DNA of 41,551 bases from Thauera butanivorans NBRC 103042 (GCF_001591165.1 NZ_BCUG01000045.1:1-41551); one strand, 5' to 3'. Positions 10,412-21,245 are shown, counted from the first letter of the stretch. Notes: generated from the sequence alone by a model not told the origin. Made by a program: numbers and translations.

Positions 10412-11504
10412 CGCGATCGAGATCCTCGACCGTCCCCGCCGCGCGCCGCGCAAGGATGGGCGCGACGAGGACGCTCAGCCGCGCGACCCCAATGCCCATC
10501 TCAACGCCGATCCCCGTGGCCCGCGCGGGCAGGGCGGCCGGGGGGGCCAGGGCAGCGGCCGGCCGGGCGGCGGTGGTGACCCCGCACGCCGGCCGGATGC
10601 GCACAAGTCCGCGCTCGGCATGCCCGAGCGCGGCGACCGCGCGCCGCGCGCCCGGCCTCAGGGGCAGGGCGGCGGACGCAATGCGCCAATGACGCTGACC
10701 GAGCCCGAGCGCCTGCAGAAAGTGCTGGCCCAGGCCGGCGTGGCCTCGCGGCGGGAAATCGAGGAATGGGTGATCGCCGGCCGCATTTCGGTCAACGGCC
10801 TGCCGGCCGCGCTGGGCCAGAAGATCGGGCCGGGCGACCGCGTCAAGGTCAATGGCAAGCTGGTGCCGCTGCGCTTCACCCAGCGTTCGCCGAGGGTGCT
10901 GATCTACCACAAGCCGGAAGGCGAGATCGTCTCGCGCGACGATCCTGAAGGCCGTCCGACCGTGTTCGAGCGCCTGCCGCTGCTGCGCAAGGGCCGTTGG
11001 CTCGCCGTCGGCCGGCTGGACTTCAACACCTCGGGCCTGCTGCTGTTCACCAACGACGGCGATCTCGCCAACCGCCTGATGCATCCGCGCTACGAGCTGG
11101 AGCGCGAATACGCGGTGCGCCTGCTGGGCGAACTGACCGAGGAGCAGGCGAAGTCCTTGACCGAAGGCATCCAGCTCGCCGACGGCCCGGCGCGCTTCAA
11201 CAGCCTGCGCGACGAGGGCGGCGAAGGCGCCAACCACTGGTACCGGGTGACGATCTCGGAAGGCCGCAACCGCGAGGTGCGGCGCATGTTCGAGGCAGTC
11301 GGCCTGACCGTCAGCCGCCTGATGCGGGTGCGCTACGGCACGGTGGAGCTGCCGACCCGCCTGAAGCGCGGCATGTGGATGGAGATGCCCGAAGCCGAGG
11401 CCTGTCGGCTCGCCGGCCTGCCGGAGCCGCAGCGCCAGGTGCAGAAAGGCGAACGGGCGAAACGTCCGCCGAAGATGCATCGGACCACGCCCGTGGCGCG
11501 CTGA
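10362..11504 (+). CDS. rluB: 23S rRNA pseudouridine synthase RluB
   Basis: This 380-residue protein has a disordered Arg/Gly/Pro-rich N-terminal extension (1-110). An S4 RNA-binding domain follows ([31 protein letters not shown], about 117-146). The RsuA/RluB catalytic domain has [14 protein letters not shown] with catalytic Asp220. RluB makes pseudouridine 2605 (E. coli numbering) in 23S rRNA. The long low-complexity head is common in betaproteobacterial RluB and may bind rRNA. Its start lies inside scpB. A start at the internal ATG of residue 110 would give the core enzyme only, but [12 protein letters not shown] at the first ATG is the usual N-terminus. Confidence 0.92.
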   Translation: MPRKPNSPLRPPQKKSDAIEILDRPRRAPRKDGRDEDAQPRDPNAHLNADPRGPRGQGGRGGQGSGRPGGGGDPARRPDAHKSALGMPERGDRAPRARPQGQGGGRNAPMTLTEPERLQKVLAQAGVASRREIEEWVIAGRISVNGLPAALGQKIGPGDRVKVNGKLVPLRFTQRSPRVLIYHKPEGEIVSRDDPEGRPTVFERLPLLRKGRWLAVGRLDFNTSGLLLFTNDGDLANRLMHPRYELEREYAVRLLGELTEEQAKSLTEGIQLADGPARFNSLRDEGGEGANHWYRVTISEGRNREVRRMFEAVGLTVSRLMRVRYGTVELPTRLKRGMWMEMPEAEACRLAGLPEPQRQVQKGERAKRPPKMHRTTPVAR

Positions 11505-11564
11505 TCTTCAAGTTCCTGCGTCACCATGGCTGACGGCCGGGCCGGATTGCTGCGTTGCGGCAGT

Positions 11565-11594
11565 TTGCCCGGCTATCGGTTTTGAGGCTATACT
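11565..11594 (+). promoter_or_regulatory. sigma70-type promoter of the rimP-nusA-infB operon
   Basis: TTGCCC at 11565-11570 and TATACT at 11589-11594 are separated by 18 bases. The -10 box is close to consensus. Transcription would start near 11601, leaving a leader of about 160 bases before rimP that contains a terminator-like hairpin. Confidence 0.7.
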
Positions 11595-11699
11595 CTCAAG
11601 GCTTTGATGGATGGCTTTCGTCCGCTCGCATCTTTGGGCGCACGGGAGCAGTCCTGCGGTTGTGATCAGCGGCGTGTTCCGGACAGGGGCGATGGGTTG

Positions 11700-11720
11700 A
11701 TGGGCGTTAGGCCCATTTTT
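11700..11720 (+). terminator. terminator-like hairpin in the rimP leader (candidate attenuator)
   Basis: ATGGGC (11700-11705) and GCCCAT (11711-11716) pair around a 5-base loop, directly followed by a T-run (11716-11721). It sits after the predicted promoter and 40 bases before rimP, on the coding strand, so it would cut the operon transcript unless bypassed. An upstream ATGGGT at 11692-11697 could compete for the same GCCCAT arm. Gamma-proteobacteria have a structured rimP leader ending in an intrinsic terminator, so a regulatory role is plausible. Confidence 0.6.
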
Positions 11721-11760
11721 TATTTGTGCGCGGCAATCGTGTGCGCGGCGGAAGACAGGT

Positions 11761-12195
11761 ATGCGAGCAGGAATCGAGAATCTGATCGAACAGGTGGTGA
11801 CCGGCCTCGGCTATGAACTCGTGGACATCGAGTTTTCGCCGCGCGGGCGTCTGTTGCGCGTCTTCCTCGACATCGAGCGCGGCATCACCGTCGATGATTG
11901 CGCCACGGTGAGCAACCAGCTCCAGCGCGTGTTCGAGGTCGAGAACATCGACTACGACCGCCTCGAAGTGTCGTCGCCCGGCCTGGATCGTCCGCTGAAG
12001 AAGCTGGCCGATTTCGAGCGCTTCGCCGGCCAGGAAGCGCAGGTCCGGTTGTCGCTGCCGATCGGCAACCAACGTAATTTTGCCGGCGTGCTCGGCGGTG
12101 TGCGCGATGGCGCCGTGGTGCTCACGACCGAGAAGGGCGAGCAGTCGCTGCCTTTCGAGGACATCGAGAAAGCACGCCTTGTACCCAAATTCTGA
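11761..12195 (+). CDS. rimP: ribosome maturation factor RimP
   Basis: This 144-residue protein assists assembly of the 30S subunit. The sequences GLGYELVDIEFSPRGRLLRVFLD, ITVDDCATVSNQLQRVFEVE and RLEVSSPGLDRPLKKLADFERFAG are characteristic RimP segments. GGAAG about 10 bases upstream is a plausible ribosome binding site. It is the first gene of the long translation and transcription operon, 27 bases before nusA. The upstream leader hairpin suggests control by termination or antitermination, which would be fitting as the next gene encodes NusA. Confidence 0.94.
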   Translation: MRAGIENLIEQVVTGLGYELVDIEFSPRGRLLRVFLDIERGITVDDCATVSNQLQRVFEVENIDYDRLEVSSPGLDRPLKKLADFERFAGQEAQVRLSLPIGNQRNFAGVLGGVRDGAVVLTTEKGEQSLPFEDIEKARLVPKF

Positions 12196-12222
12196 GACTG
12201 TGGATGTGGAGGTTTTCCTGAA

Positions 12223-13698
12223 ATGAGCCGCGAGATCCTGCTGCTTGTTGATGCATTGGCGCGTGAGAAGAACGTCGCCAAGGACATCGTTTTCGCCGCG
12301 CTGGAGTCCGCGCTGGCCTCCGCAACCAAGAAGCGCATCCATGACGACGCCGACGTGGCGGTGTCGATCGACCGCGAGACGGGCGACTACACCTCGTGCC
12401 GCCGCTGGGTGGTCATGCTCGACGAGGAAGTCACCAACGACGAAGCCGAGATGGGCATCATCGATGCGCGCGACATCCGCGCCGACGTGCAGCTCGGCGA
12501 ATACATCGAGGAAGAACTCGAACCGATCGACTTCGGCCGCATCGGCGCACAGGCTGCCAAGCAGGTCATCCTGCAGAAGATCCGCGACGCCGAGCGCGAG
12601 CAGGTGCTGAACGACTTTCTCGAACGCAAGGAATTCCTCGTCTCCGGCGCGATCAAGCGCATGGAGCGCGGCAACGCCATCATCGAAGTCGGCCGCATGG
12701 AAGCCGTGCTGCCGCGCGACCAGCAGATCCCGCGCGAGAACCTGCGCGTCGGCGACCGCGTCAAGGCCTTCCTGCTGCGCATCGACCGCGGCGCCCGCGG
12801 CCCGCAGCTGATCCTGTCGCGCACCGCGCCCGAGTTCCTGATGAAACTGTTCGAACTCGAAGTCCCCGAGATCGAGGACGGCCTGCTCGAGATCAAGGCC
12901 TGCGCCCGCGACCCCGGCCTGCGCGCCAAGATCGCGGTCAAGTCGAACGACCCGCGCATCGACCCGATCGGCACCTGCGTCGGCCTGCGCGGCTCGCGCG
13001 TCACCGCGGTGCGCAACGAGATCGGCGGCGAGCAGATCGACATCATCGTGTGGGCCGCCGATCCGGCCCAGTTCGTCGTCGCCGCGCTGCAGCCGGCCGA
13101 AGTGGTGTCCATCGTCGTCGATGAGGAAGCCCACGCGATGGACGTGGTGGTCGACGAGAACAACCTCGCCATCGCCATCGGCCGCAACGGCCAGAACGTC
13201 AAGCTCGCTTCCGAGCTCACCGCCTGGACGATCAACCTGATGAGCGAGCAGGAGTCGGCCGAGAAGACCGCGCAGGAACAGCAGGGCCTGCGCGCGCTGT
13301 TCATGGAAAAACTGGATGTCGACGAGGAAATCGCCGACATCCTGATCGAGGAGGGGTTCTCCTCCCTGGAAGAAATCGCCTACGTGCCGCTGGCCGAGAT
13401 GCTCGAGATCGAAGCCTTCGACGAAGAGACGGTCAACGAGCTGCGCAACCGCGCACGCAACGTGTTGCTGACCGAGGCGATCGTGACCGAAGAGCAGCTG
13501 GAGAACGTCTCCGACGATCTGCTCAATCTCGACGGCATGGAGAAATCCCTTGCCGCCAAACTGGCCCAGCAGGGTGTCCGCACCCGTGACGACCTCGCCG
13601 ACCTCGCGGTCGACGAATTGGTCGAAATGGCCGGGATCGACGAAGAAAGAGCCAAGGCGCTGATTTCCGTTGCGCGCGCCCATTGGTTCCAGGAATGA
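12223..13698 (+). CDS. nusA: transcription termination/antitermination factor NusA
   Basis: This 491-residue protein has the normal NusA layout: an N-terminal RNA polymerase-binding domain ([18 protein letters not shown]), an S1 domain (about 135-200), two KH domains (with [20 protein letters not shown] and [19 protein letters not shown]), and two acidic C-terminal repeats typical of proteobacterial NusA. NusA modulates pausing, intrinsic termination and antitermination. It may autoregulate this operon through the leader hairpin upstream of rimP, as NusA does in E. coli; that is inference. The gap to infB is 13 bases. Confidence 0.95.
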   Translation: MSREILLLVDALAREKNVAKDIVFAALESALASATKKRIHDDADVAVSIDRETGDYTSCRRWVVMLDEEVTNDEAEMGIIDARDIRADVQLGEYIEEELEPIDFGRIGAQAAKQVILQKIRDAEREQVLNDFLERKEFLVSGAIKRMERGNAIIEVGRMEAVLPRDQQIPRENLRVGDRVKAFLLRIDRGARGPQLILSRTAPEFLMKLFELEVPEIEDGLLEIKACARDPGLRAKIAVKSNDPRIDPIGTCVGLRGSRVTAVRNEIGGEQIDIIVWAADPAQFVVAALQPAEVVSIVVDEEAHAMDVVVDENNLAIAIGRNGQNVKLASELTAWTINLMSEQESAEKTAQEQQGLRALFMEKLDVDEEIADILIEEGFSSLEEIAYVPLAEMLEIEAFDEETVNELRNRARNVLLTEAIVTEEQLENVSDDLLNLDGMEKSLAAKLAQQGVRTRDDLADLAVDELVEMAGIDEERAKALISVARAHWFQE

Positions 13699-13711
13699 TG
13701 GGAGGGCAGTA

Positions 13712-16579
13712 ATGGAAAACATGAGCGTGACCCAGTTTGCCGGCGAACTGAAGATGCCGGCCGCGGCGCTGCTCGAGCAGTTGAAGCGTGCCGGCGTCGA
13801 CAAATCCGGTCCGACCGATCTGCTGACAGAACAGGACAAGGCGAGACTGCTGGAATACCTGCGCCGTTCGCACGGCGATACCGAGCCCAAGGGCAAGATC
13901 ACCCTGACCCGCAAGCAGACGACCGAGATCCGCGCCACCGATTCGACCGGCCGCGCGCGTACCGTGCAGGTCGAAGTCCGCAAGAAGCGGACCTTCGTCA
14001 AGCGTGACGAAGTCGCCGCGGAGGCCCAGGCCGCCGCCGCTCCGGCACCGGAAGCGCTGGAAGAAGCGCCGCTGGCCGATCTGCCGCCCGTGCAGGCCGA
14101 AGCACCGGCGCCCGAGCCGGTGGCCGCAGCCGCCGCGCCGGCTGCGGCAGAGCCTGTACCGGCTGAAGCCGAAGCCCCGGTGGTGGAACAGCCCGTGGTG
14201 GCCGAGCCGCCTGCTCCGGAGCCCGCTCCGGCTGCCCAGCCCGAACCGGTCGCTGCCGAGCCTGAGCCCGAGCCGGCGGCCGAGCCCGCTCCGGCCGCCG
14301 TGCCGGCGGCATCGGCACCGACGAAAACCACCACCACGCTGGTGCGCTCGAAGCCGCTGCCGATCAACGAGATCCTCAGCGACGAGGAAATCGCCGCACG
14401 CAAGCGCGACGAAGAGCGCCTGCGTGCGCTCAGGGAGCGTCAGGCCGCCGATCTCCGTGCCCGCCAGGAACGCGAGGCCGCTGCACGCGCGGCGGCCGAT
14501 GCGCGCCGTGCCGAGGAAGAAGCGCGTGTCGCTGCCGCATTGAAGAAGCAGGAAGAGCCGGCCAAGCCCGCTGCGGCCAAGCCGGGCAGCGGTACGCTGC
14601 ACCGTCCGGCCAAGGCCGACGACAAGCCGGGTGCCAAGGATGCCAAGCGCGGTGCGCCTGGCCGCGATGCTGCCGATGGCGGCAAGCGCCGCGGCGGCCT
14701 GAAGACCCGCGGCGAAGTGGGCTCGGGCGGCAACAACTGGCGTGGCGCCGGCAAGGGCGGCGGCCGCCATGGCCGCCACCAGAGCGACGAACGCAGCAAT
14801 TTCCAGGCACCGAGCGAGCCGATCGTGCGTGAAGTGCACGTGCCCGAGACCATCACCGTGGCCGATCTCGCCCACAAGATGGCGGTGAAGGCCACCGAAG
14901 TGATCAAGGTGCTGATGAAGATGGGCACCATGGTCACGATCAACCAGGTGCTCGACCAGGATACGGCGATGATCATCGTCGAGGAAATGGGCCATACCGC
15001 GCTGGCGGCCAAGCTGGACGATCCGGACGCCTTCCTCGACGAGCACGACGAGCACAAGGACGTCGAGCTGCTGCCGCGTGCGCCGGTGGTCACCGTCATG
15101 GGCCACGTCGACCACGGCAAGACCTCGCTGCTCGACTACATCCGCCGCGCCAAGGTGGCGTCGGGCGAATTCGGCGGCATCACCCAGCACATCGGCGCCT
15201 ATCACGTCGAGACTTCGCGCGGCGTCGTCACCTTCCTCGACACGCCGGGCCACGAGGCCTTCACGGCGATGCGTGCGCGCGGCGCGAAGGCGACCGACAT
15301 CGTCATCCTGGTGGTGGCGGCGGACGACGGCGTGATGCCGCAGACGCGCGAAGCCATCCACCACGCCCAGGCTGCCGGCGTGCCGCTGGTGGTGGCGATC
15401 AACAAGATCGACAAACCCGAAGCCAACCCCGAGCGGGTCAAGCAGGAACTGATTGCCGAGAGCGTGGTGCCGGAAGAGTACGGCGGCGACGTGATCTTCG
15501 TGCCGGTGTCGGCGAAGAAGGGCACGGGCGTCGACGAACTGCTCGAAGCCGTGCTGCTGCAGGCCGAAGTGCTGGAGCTGACCGCAGCGATCGATGCACC
15601 GGCCAAGGGCCTGATCATCGAAGCCCGCCTCGACAAGGGGCGCGGCCCGGTGGCTTCGCTGCTGGTGCAGTCCGGCACCCTGCGCAAGGGCGACGTGCTG
15701 CTGGCTGGTGCCACCTTCGGCCGCATCCGCGCGATGCTGGACGAGAACGGCAAGCAGATCGAGGAAGCCGGCCCGTCTATCCCGGTCGAGATCCTCGGCC
15801 TGTCGGACGTGCCGTCCGCCGGCGACGAGGCGATCGCGCTGGCCGACGAGCGCAAGGCGCGCGAGATCGCGCTGTTCCGCCAGGGCAAGTTCCGCGACGT
15901 CAAGCTGGCCAAGCAGCAGGCCGCCAAGCTCGAGACCCTGATGGAGCAGATGGCCGACGGCGAGGTCAAGAGCCTGCCACTGATCATCAAGGCCGACGTG
16001 CAGGGTTCGCAGGAAGCCTTGGTGCAGTCGCTGCTCAAGCTCTCCACCGACGAAGTGCGGGTCAACGTCATCCACGCCGCGGTGGGCGCGATCTCCGAAT
16101 CCGACGTCAACCTGGCGCAGGCCTCGGGCGCGGTCATCCTCGGCTTCAGCATCCGTGCCGATGCCGGCGCGCGCAAGCTGGCCGAAACCTTCGGCGTCGA
16201 TATCCGCTACTACAACATCATCTACGACGCGGTCGATGAGGTGAAGGCGGCGCTGTCCGGCATGCTGGCGCCCGAGAAGCGCGAGGAAGTCATCGGCATG
16301 GTCGAGATCCGCCAGGTGTTCACGATCTCCAGGGTCGGTTCGATCGCCGGCTGCTACGTGCTCGAAGGCATGGTCAAGCGCGGTTCGCACGTTCGCCTGC
16401 TGCGCAACCACACGGTGTTGTGGACCGGCGAGCTCGAATCGCTCAAGCGCTTCAAGGACGACGTCAAGGAAGTCAAGTTCGGCTACGAGTGCGGCCTGCA
16501 GCTCAAGAACTACAACGACATCCAGGAAGGCGACCAGCTCGAGGTGTTCGAGATCAAGGAAGTGGCGAGGACGCTGTAA
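13712..16579 (+). CDS. infB: translation initiation factor IF-2
   Basis: This 955-residue GTPase delivers initiator tRNA to the small subunit. The start at ATG 13712 is fixed by GGGAGGG a few bases upstream (13700-13706) and by the N-terminal [21 protein letters not shown] domain. An Ala/Pro/Glu-rich linker follows (about 105-215), with charged helices and a Gly/Arg-rich hinge. The G domain begins near residue 460 with GHVDHGKT (464-471), DTPGHEAF and NKIDKPEA. Domains III and IV follow to the C-terminal [12 protein letters not shown]. Its length and domain order are normal for betaproteobacteria. The linker is low complexity and creates long false frames on the other strand. Confidence 0.96.
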   Translation: MENMSVTQFAGELKMPAAALLEQLKRAGVDKSGPTDLLTEQDKARLLEYLRRSHGDTEPKGKITLTRKQTTEIRATDSTGRARTVQVEVRKKRTFVKRDEVAAEAQAAAAPAPEALEEAPLADLPPVQAEAPAPEPVAAAAAPAAAEPVPAEAEAPVVEQPVVAEPPAPEPAPAAQPEPVAAEPEPEPAAEPAPAAVPAASAPTKTTTTLVRSKPLPINEILSDEEIAARKRDEERLRALRERQAADLRARQEREAAARAAADARRAEEEARVAAALKKQEEPAKPAAAKPGSGTLHRPAKADDKPGAKDAKRGAPGRDAADGGKRRGGLKTRGEVGSGGNNWRGAGKGGGRHGRHQSDERSNFQAPSEPIVREVHVPETITVADLAHKMAVKATEVIKVLMKMGTMVTINQVLDQDTAMIIVEEMGHTALAAKLDDPDAFLDEHDEHKDVELLPRAPVVTVMGHVDHGKTSLLDYIRRAKVASGEFGGITQHIGAYHVETSRGVVTFLDTPGHEAFTAMRARGAKATDIVILVVAADDGVMPQTREAIHHAQAAGVPLVVAINKIDKPEANPERVKQELIAESVVPEEYGGDVIFVPVSAKKGTGVDELLEAVLLQAEVLELTAAIDAPAKGLIIEARLDKGRGPVASLLVQSGTLRKGDVLLAGATFGRIRAMLDENGKQIEEAGPSIPVEILGLSDVPSAGDEAIALADERKAREIALFRQGKFRDVKLAKQQAAKLETLMEQMADGEVKSLPLIIKADVQGSQEALVQSLLKLSTDEVRVNVIHAAVGAISESDVNLAQASGAVILGFSIRADAGARKLAETFGVDIRYYNIIYDAVDEVKAALSGMLAPEKREEVIGMVEIRQVFTISRVGSIAGCYVLEGMVKRGSHVRLLRNHTVLWTGELESLKRFKDDVKEVKFGYECGLQLKNYNDIQEGDQLEVFEIKEVARTL

Positions 16580-16582
16580 GCG

Positions 16583-17029
16583 ATGCCCAAGGAGTATTCC
16601 CGCAGCCAGCGCGTGGTGGAGCAGATCCGCCGCGAGCTGGCCGAGCTGATCCGGCTCGAAGTCAAGGATCCGCGCGTCGGCTTCATCACGCTGACCGACG
16701 TCGAGATCACGCCCGACTACGCCCACGCCAAGGTGTTCTTCACCTCGATGACGGGCGAGGCGGACGTGCCCGAAATCCTCAAGGGCCTGCGCCGGGCCGG
16801 CGGCTTCCTGCGCCGCGAGCTCGGCCGCCGCATCCGCATCCACACCATTCCCGAGCTGCATTTCCACTACGACCGCTCGGTGGAAGAAGGCTCGCGCCTG
16901 TCCCGGCTGATCGACGAAGTGGTGCGCGAGGACGAAGCGCGCAGCCAGGACGGCGACAAAGGCAAGGATGGCGGTGACGGTACGGATGGCAGCCGCGCCG
17001 CGGACGATGACGGCAAGGCCGGCGGCTGA
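16583..17029 (+). CDS. rbfA: 30S ribosome-binding factor A
   Basis: This 148-residue protein has the single KH-type fold of RbfA in its first 115 residues ([38 protein letters not shown], and [25 protein letters not shown]). It helps mature the 5' end of 16S rRNA and supports growth in the cold. The last 30 residues are an Asp/Gly/Lys-rich tail, probably disordered, which is variable between species. It starts 3 bases after infB and ends 1 base before truB, so translational coupling is likely. Confidence 0.94.
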   Translation: MPKEYSRSQRVVEQIRRELAELIRLEVKDPRVGFITLTDVEITPDYAHAKVFFTSMTGEADVPEILKGLRRAGGFLRRELGRRIRIHTIPELHFHYDRSVEEGSRLSRLIDEVVREDEARSQDGDKGKDGGDGTDGSRAADDDGKAGG

Positions 17030-17030
17030 G

Positions 17031-18005
17031 ATGCAGGAGCTTGCGGCGCGTCCGCGCCGGCCGAAGCAGGTGCAGCGCAAGATCGTCCGCGCCATCGTCG
17101 ATGGCGTGCTGCTGCTCGACAAGCCTCGGGGCATGAGTTCGAACGGCGCGCTGCAGACGGCGCGCCGCCTGCTCAACGCCGCCAAGGCCGGCCATACCGG
17201 CACGCTCGACCCGATGGCCAGCGGCCTGCTGCCGCTGACCTTCGGCGAGGCGACCAAGTTCTCGCAGATGCTGCTCGACGCCGACAAGACCTACGAAGCC
17301 GTCGTCCAGCTGGGTATCGAGACCGACAGCGGCGACGCCGAAGGGGCGGTGCTGGCGAGCCGGCCGGTGGCCGTCGAGCGGGCGCAGCTCGACGCCGTGC
17401 TCGAGAACTTCCGCGGCGACATCGAGCAGGTGCCGCCGATGTATTCGGCGCTGAAGCGCGACGGCAAGGCCTTGTACGAGTATGCGCGGGCGGGGATCGA
17501 GATCGAGCGCGAAGCGCGCAAGGTACGGATCCATGCGCTCGAACTGCTCGATTTCGCCGCTACCCGCTTCAGCATCCGCGTGGCCTGCAGCAAGGGCACC
17601 TACATCCGCAGCCTGGCGATGGACATCGGTTCGGCGCTGGGTTGCGGCGCGCATCTGTGCGCCCTGCGCCGCACCCGCATCGGCGCCTTCGACGTCGCCG
17701 ATGCGCTGACGCTGGAAGCGCTGGAAGCGCAGCCGGCCGAAGCCCGCGCCGGCCTGCTGGCACCGGCCGATACGCTGGTGGCCGCATATCCGGCCTGCCA
17801 TCTCGACGCCGAGCAGGCGCGCGGGCTGCTGCAGGGCAGGGTGCTGGCGCTGGGTGATGCTGGCACCGAAGGGCTCGCCGTGGGCCTGGTACGCGTCTAC
17901 GGCCCGCAGGGCTTCCTCGGCCTGGGGCAGTGGCAGCTGGGCGGCAAGCTGGCGGCACGCCGGCTGATCGCCACCGGGGCGGATGCGCCTGGCGCATCTG
18001 CATGA
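17031..18005 (+). CDS. truB: tRNA pseudouridine(55) synthase TruB
   Basis: This 324-residue enzyme makes pseudouridine 55 in tRNA. The catalytic motif [15 protein letters not shown] places the nucleophilic Asp at residue 60. [41 protein letters not shown] and [15 protein letters not shown] are family blocks. A PUA-like C-terminal domain is present. I start at ATG 17031, directly after the rbfA stop, because the open frame upstream is a shadow of rbfA. A roughly 20-residue basic N-terminal extension precedes the [15 protein letters not shown] start of the fold. Confidence 0.94.
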   Translation: MQELAARPRRPKQVQRKIVRAIVDGVLLLDKPRGMSSNGALQTARRLLNAAKAGHTGTLDPMASGLLPLTFGEATKFSQMLLDADKTYEAVVQLGIETDSGDAEGAVLASRPVAVERAQLDAVLENFRGDIEQVPPMYSALKRDGKALYEYARAGIEIEREARKVRIHALELLDFAATRFSIRVACSKGTYIRSLAMDIGSALGCGAHLCALRRTRIGAFDVADALTLEALEAQPAEARAGLLAPADTLVAAYPACHLDAEQARGLLQGRVLALGDAGTEGLAVGLVRVYGPQGFLGLGQWQLGGKLAARRLIATGADAPGASA

Positions 18006-18012
18006 TTATCGA

Positions 18013-18042
18013 TTGAGTTTCTGGCGCGGCTTTGGGTATAAT
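18013..18042 (+). promoter_or_regulatory. sigma70 promoter of rpsO
   Basis: TTGAGT (18013-18018) and a perfect TATAAT (18037-18042) are separated by 18 bases. Transcription would begin near 18049, about 36 bases upstream of the rpsO start, giving rpsO (and perhaps pnp) its own promoter besides read-through from truB. Confidence 0.8.
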
Positions 18043-18084
18043 CCTCCGCTTCTGATTGGCAGAAAAACACGAGTAAAGACACAC

Positions 18085-18354
18085 ATGGCTCTTGATACCG
18101 CATCCAAGTCGAAGATCGTCTCCGACTTCCAGCGCGCCCAGGGCGACACCGGTTCGCCGGAAGTCCAGGTTGCGCTCCTGACCGCCCGCATCAACGGGCT
18201 CGCCCCCCACTTCAAGGCCCACGGCAAGGATCACCACTCCCGCCGCGGCCTGCTGAAGATGGTCAGCCAGCGCCGCAAGCTGCTGGACTACCTGAAGGGC
18301 CGCAACGCCGAAAGCTATCGCAACCTGATCGAGCGTCTGGGCCTGCGCAAGTAA
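18085..18354 (+). CDS. rpsO: 30S ribosomal protein S15
   Basis: The 89-residue sequence [28 protein letters not shown] through [22 protein letters not shown] to the C-terminal LIERLGLRK is unmistakably S15. This primary-binding protein of the 30S platform contacts the 16S rRNA central domain. Length and start are those of the family. In E. coli S15 represses its own mRNA through a leader pseudoknot. Only a short leader (about 36 bases) is present here and I did not identify an equivalent structure. Confidence 0.97.
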   Translation: MALDTASKSKIVSDFQRAQGDTGSPEVQVALLTARINGLAPHFKAHGKDHHSRRGLLKMVSQRRKLLDYLKGRNAESYRNLIERLGLRK

Positions 18355-18401
18355 TTGCGTCCATGACCAGCCCGACAGCGCCCGCCAGGGCGAGGTAAGC
18401 G

Positions 18402-18441
18402 ACAAAGCCGGTGCGTGCCTCCGCGGCACCGCCGGCTTTGT
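18402..18441 (+). terminator. long hairpin between rpsO and pnp
   Basis: ACAAAGCCGG (18402-18411) pairs perfectly with CCGGCTTTGT (18432-18441), and the 20-base loop contains further complementary GC bases. It lies 48 bases after rpsO and 108 bases before pnp. It lacks a long T-run, so it may be a partial terminator or an RNase III-type processing hairpin, comparable in position to the rpsO-pnp spacer of E. coli. Confidence 0.6.
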
Positions 18442-18548
18442 GCCGTTTGCGGCACCGCAAACACCGGCTGGTTCTCCCGCGGCAGGATGCTTCCATCCGC
18501 AGCCGCCCGCAGTTGTGGTTCGCTGCATTCATCGTTAAAGGAATTCCC

Positions 18549-20648
18549 TTGCTGAACGCTATCAAGAAAACTTTTGCCTACGGCGCGCACACCGTCACTC
18601 TGGAAACCGGCGAGATCGCTCGCCAGGCCGGCGGCGCCGTCATCGTGAACATGGACGAGACCGTGGTGCTGGCCACCGTGGTGGCCGCCAAGGAAGCGCG
18701 CCCGGGCCAGGACTTCTTCCCGCTCACCGTCGACTACGTCGAGAAGTTCTATGCCGCGGGCCGCATCCCCGGCGGCTTCTTCAAGCGCGAAGGCCGCCCG
18801 AGCGAGAAGGAAATCCTCACCTCGCGCCTGATCGACCGCCCGATCCGCCCGCTTTTCCCCGAAGGCTTCATGAACGAAGTCCAGGTGATCGTGACCGTGC
18901 TGTCGCTGAACCCCGAAATCGACGCCGACATCCCGGCGATGATCGGCGCCTCCGCCGCGCTGGCGATCTCGGGCATTCCGTTCGACGGCCCGATCGGTGC
19001 CGCCCGCGTCGGCTATGCCGACGGCCAGTACATCCTGAACCCGACCGCGACCGAGCTGCAGACCAGCCAGATGAACCTGGTGGTCGCCGGTACCCAGGCC
19101 GCCGTGCTGATGGTCGAGTCCGAAGCGCAGGAGCTGCCCGAGCAGGTCATGCTGGGCGCGGTCGTGTTCGGCCACGAGCAGATGCAGAACGCGATCAAGG
19201 CCATCAACGAACTGGTCGAAGTCGCCGGCAAGCCCGAATGGGACTGGCAGGCAGCGGCGGGCAACGACGCGCTGATCGCCCGCGTCACCGAACTGGCCAA
19301 GGCCGACATGGAAGAAGCCTTCCGCATCACCAGCAAGCAGGAGCGCTCGGCCCGCCTAGGCGAGATCCGCAAGCGCGTGGCGGCGGCGCTGAGCGAAGGC
19401 GTCGACAACCCGCCGGCGGCCACCGAGCTGAAGGACATCTTCTTCAACATCGAATCGGGCATCGTCCGCAGCCGCATCCTGAACGGCGAGCCGCGCATCG
19501 ACGGCCGCGACACCCGCACCGTGCGTCCGATCACGATCCGCACCGGCGTGCTGCCGCGCACCCACGGTTCGGCGCTGTTCACCCGAGGCGAGACCCAGGC
19601 GCTGGTCGTCGCCACGCTGGGCACCGGCCGCGACGAGCAGATCATCGACGCCATCGCCGGCGAGTACAAGGAGCGCTTCCTGCTCCACTACAACTTCCCG
19701 CCCTTCTGCACCGGCGAAACCGGCCGCTTCGGCGTCACCAAGCGCCGCGAAGTGGGTCACGGCCGCCTGGCCAAGCGCTCGCTGGTGGCGATGCTGCCGA
19801 AGGCCGAGGACTTCTCCTACACCGTGCGCGTGGTGTCCGAGATCACCGAGTCCAACGGTTCGTCGTCGATGGCTTCGGTCTGCGGCGGCTCGCTGGCGAT
19901 GATGGATGCCGGCGTGCCGTTGAAGGACCACGTCGCCGGCATCGCCATGGGCCTGATCAAGGAAGGCAACCGTTTCGCCGTGCTGACCGACATCCTGGGC
20001 GACGAGGACCACCTCGGCGACATGGACTTCAAGGTCGCGGGCACCGAGAACGGCATCACCGGCCTGCAGATGGACATCAAGATCCAGGGCATCACCAAGG
20101 ACATCATGCAGGTCGCGCTGGACCAGGCCAAGTCCGGCCGCCTGCACATCCTCGGCATCATGAAGGAATCGCTGGGCGCTTCGCGCGGCGAGGTGTCCGA
20201 ATACGCGCCGCGCATGATCAACATGAAGATCAACCCCGAGAAGATCCGCGACGTGATCGGCAAGGGCGGCGCGGTGATCCGTGGCCTGCAGGAAGAAACC
20301 GGCACCGTGATCGAGATCGAGGACGACGGCCAGATCACGATCTCGTCGGTCAGCGCCGAAGGCGCCCAGGCGGCGAAGGCGAAGATCGAGGCGATCACCG
20401 CCGAAGTCGAAGTCGGCAAGGTCTACGAAGGTCCGGTCGTGCGCCTGCTCGACTTCGGCGCCATCGTCAACATCATGCCGGGCCGCGACGGCCTGCTGCA
20501 CGTGTCGCAGATCGCCAACGAGCGCGTCAACAACGTCTCCGACTACGTCAAGGAAGGCCAGGTGGTGCGCGTGAAGGTGCTGGAGACCGACGAGCGCGGC
20601 AAGATCCGCCTGAGCATGAAGGCGCTGCTGAACGAGAACGCCGGCTGA
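18549..20648 (+). CDS. pnp: polyribonucleotide nucleotidyltransferase (PNPase)
   Basis: This 699-residue phosphorolytic 3'-5' exoribonuclease is a core part of the RNA degradosome. Two RNase PH domains are separated by a helical linker. KH ([24 protein letters not shown]) and S1 ([35 protein letters not shown]) domains lie at the C-terminus. I place the start at TTG 18549, giving [26 protein letters not shown], which lines up with the family. AAAGGA (18537-18542) is well spaced as its ribosome binding site. No ATG in frame fits. A strong terminator follows the gene. Confidence 0.95.
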   Translation: MLNAIKKTFAYGAHTVTLETGEIARQAGGAVIVNMDETVVLATVVAAKEARPGQDFFPLTVDYVEKFYAAGRIPGGFFKREGRPSEKEILTSRLIDRPIRPLFPEGFMNEVQVIVTVLSLNPEIDADIPAMIGASAALAISGIPFDGPIGAARVGYADGQYILNPTATELQTSQMNLVVAGTQAAVLMVESEAQELPEQVMLGAVVFGHEQMQNAIKAINELVEVAGKPEWDWQAAAGNDALIARVTELAKADMEEAFRITSKQERSARLGEIRKRVAAALSEGVDNPPAATELKDIFFNIESGIVRSRILNGEPRIDGRDTRTVRPITIRTGVLPRTHGSALFTRGETQALVVATLGTGRDEQIIDAIAGEYKERFLLHYNFPPFCTGETGRFGVTKRREVGHGRLAKRSLVAMLPKAEDFSYTVRVVSEITESNGSSSMASVCGGSLAMMDAGVPLKDHVAGIAMGLIKEGNRFAVLTDILGDEDHLGDMDFKVAGTENGITGLQMDIKIQGITKDIMQVALDQAKSGRLHILGIMKESLGASRGEVSEYAPRMINMKINPEKIRDVIGKGGAVIRGLQEETGTVIEIEDDGQITISSVSAEGAQAAKAKIEAITAEVEVGKVYEGPVVRLLDFGAIVNIMPGRDGLLHVSQIANERVNNVSDYVKEGQVVRVKVLETDERGKIRLSMKALLNENAG

Positions 20649-20703
20649 GGATAGGCTGGCGGCGCGCAGCGGATTCCGGTCCGCTGCGGTGCACGCTCCA
20701 ACG

Positions 20704-20729
20704 AAAAAGGACGCCACGGCGTCCTTTTT
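20704..20729. terminator. bidirectional intrinsic terminator between pnp and dksA
   Basis: AAAAAGGACGC (20704-20714) pairs perfectly with GCGTCCTTTTT (20719-20729) around a 4-base loop. The A-run and T-run make it a Rho-independent terminator for pnp on the plus strand and for dksA on the minus strand. Confidence 0.92.
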
Positions 20730-20750
20730 CGTTGTTGCAGCGGTTGGTGT

Positions 20751-21176
20751 TTACCTGGCGACCTGGCGTTCGCGCATTTCTTCCAGGGTCTTGCAGTCGA
20801 TGCACAGCGTGGCGGTCGGACGGGCCTCCAGGCGCTTCAGGCCGATTTCCACGCCGCAGCTGTCGCAGTAGCCGTACTCGCCGTCATTGAGTCGCCCGAG
20901 GGCTTCGTCGATCTTCTTGATCAGCTTGCGCTCGCGGTCACGGTTGCGCAGTTCGAGTGCGATGTCGGATTCCTGGCTGGCGCGGTCGTTGGGGTCGGCG
21001 AACACGGTGGCTTCGTCCTGCATCGTGTGCACGGTGCGTTCGATGTCCTCCATCAATTCACCCTTCAGCGAGCCCAGGATTTCGCGGAAGTGGGCGATCT
21101 GCTTCTCGCTCATGTATTCCTCGCCAGCGGCGGGAACGTAGGGCGGGAATTGTTTGTGCAGGGTATCGTCAGCCAT
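20751..21176 (-). CDS. dksA: RNA polymerase-binding transcription factor DksA
   Basis: This 141-residue protein binds the RNA polymerase secondary channel and works with ppGpp in the stringent response. The coiled-coil tip carries DPNDRASQESD, with the two acidic residues and Ala of the DxxDxA motif. The zinc finger is CDSC and CIDC, within YGYCDSCGVEIGLKRLEARPTATLCIDC. I start at ATG 21176 (MADDTLHKQFPPYV). The frame upstream is open but not conserved. A promoter TTGCTG-17-TATTAA lies just upstream. It is convergent with pnp and shares its terminator. Confidence 0.95.
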   Translation of the reverse strand: MADDTLHKQFPPYVPAAGEEYMSEKQIAHFREILGSLKGELMEDIERTVHTMQDEATVFADPNDRASQESDIALELRNRDRERKLIKKIDEALGRLNDGEYGYCDSCGVEIGLKRLEARPTATLCIDCKTLEEMRERQVAR

Positions 21177-21216
21177 GAATCTCAACTTCCGTAGGTTGGT
21201 GAATGGTAGAGGCGAC

Positions 21217-21245
21217 TTAATAGCAGAATCGGGGGGTGGCAGCAA
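21217..21245 (-). promoter_or_regulatory. candidate sigma70 promoter of dksA
   Basis: On the minus strand TTGCTG (complement of 21240-21245) and TATTAA (complement of 21217-21222) are separated by exactly 17 bases. This gives a leader of about 35 bases before the dksA ATG at 21176. Confidence 0.6.

Noticed and set aside
14050-14330. Repetitive Pro/Ala/Glu codons suggestive of a tandem repeat array
   Set aside because: This is the ordinary low-complexity linker of IF-2, not a DNA repeat element.
13523-17287. Minus-strand open frame of 1254 codons across nusA, infB, rbfA and truB
   Set aside because: It spans four well-recognised plus-strand genes and has no family resemblance; its length comes only from codon bias.
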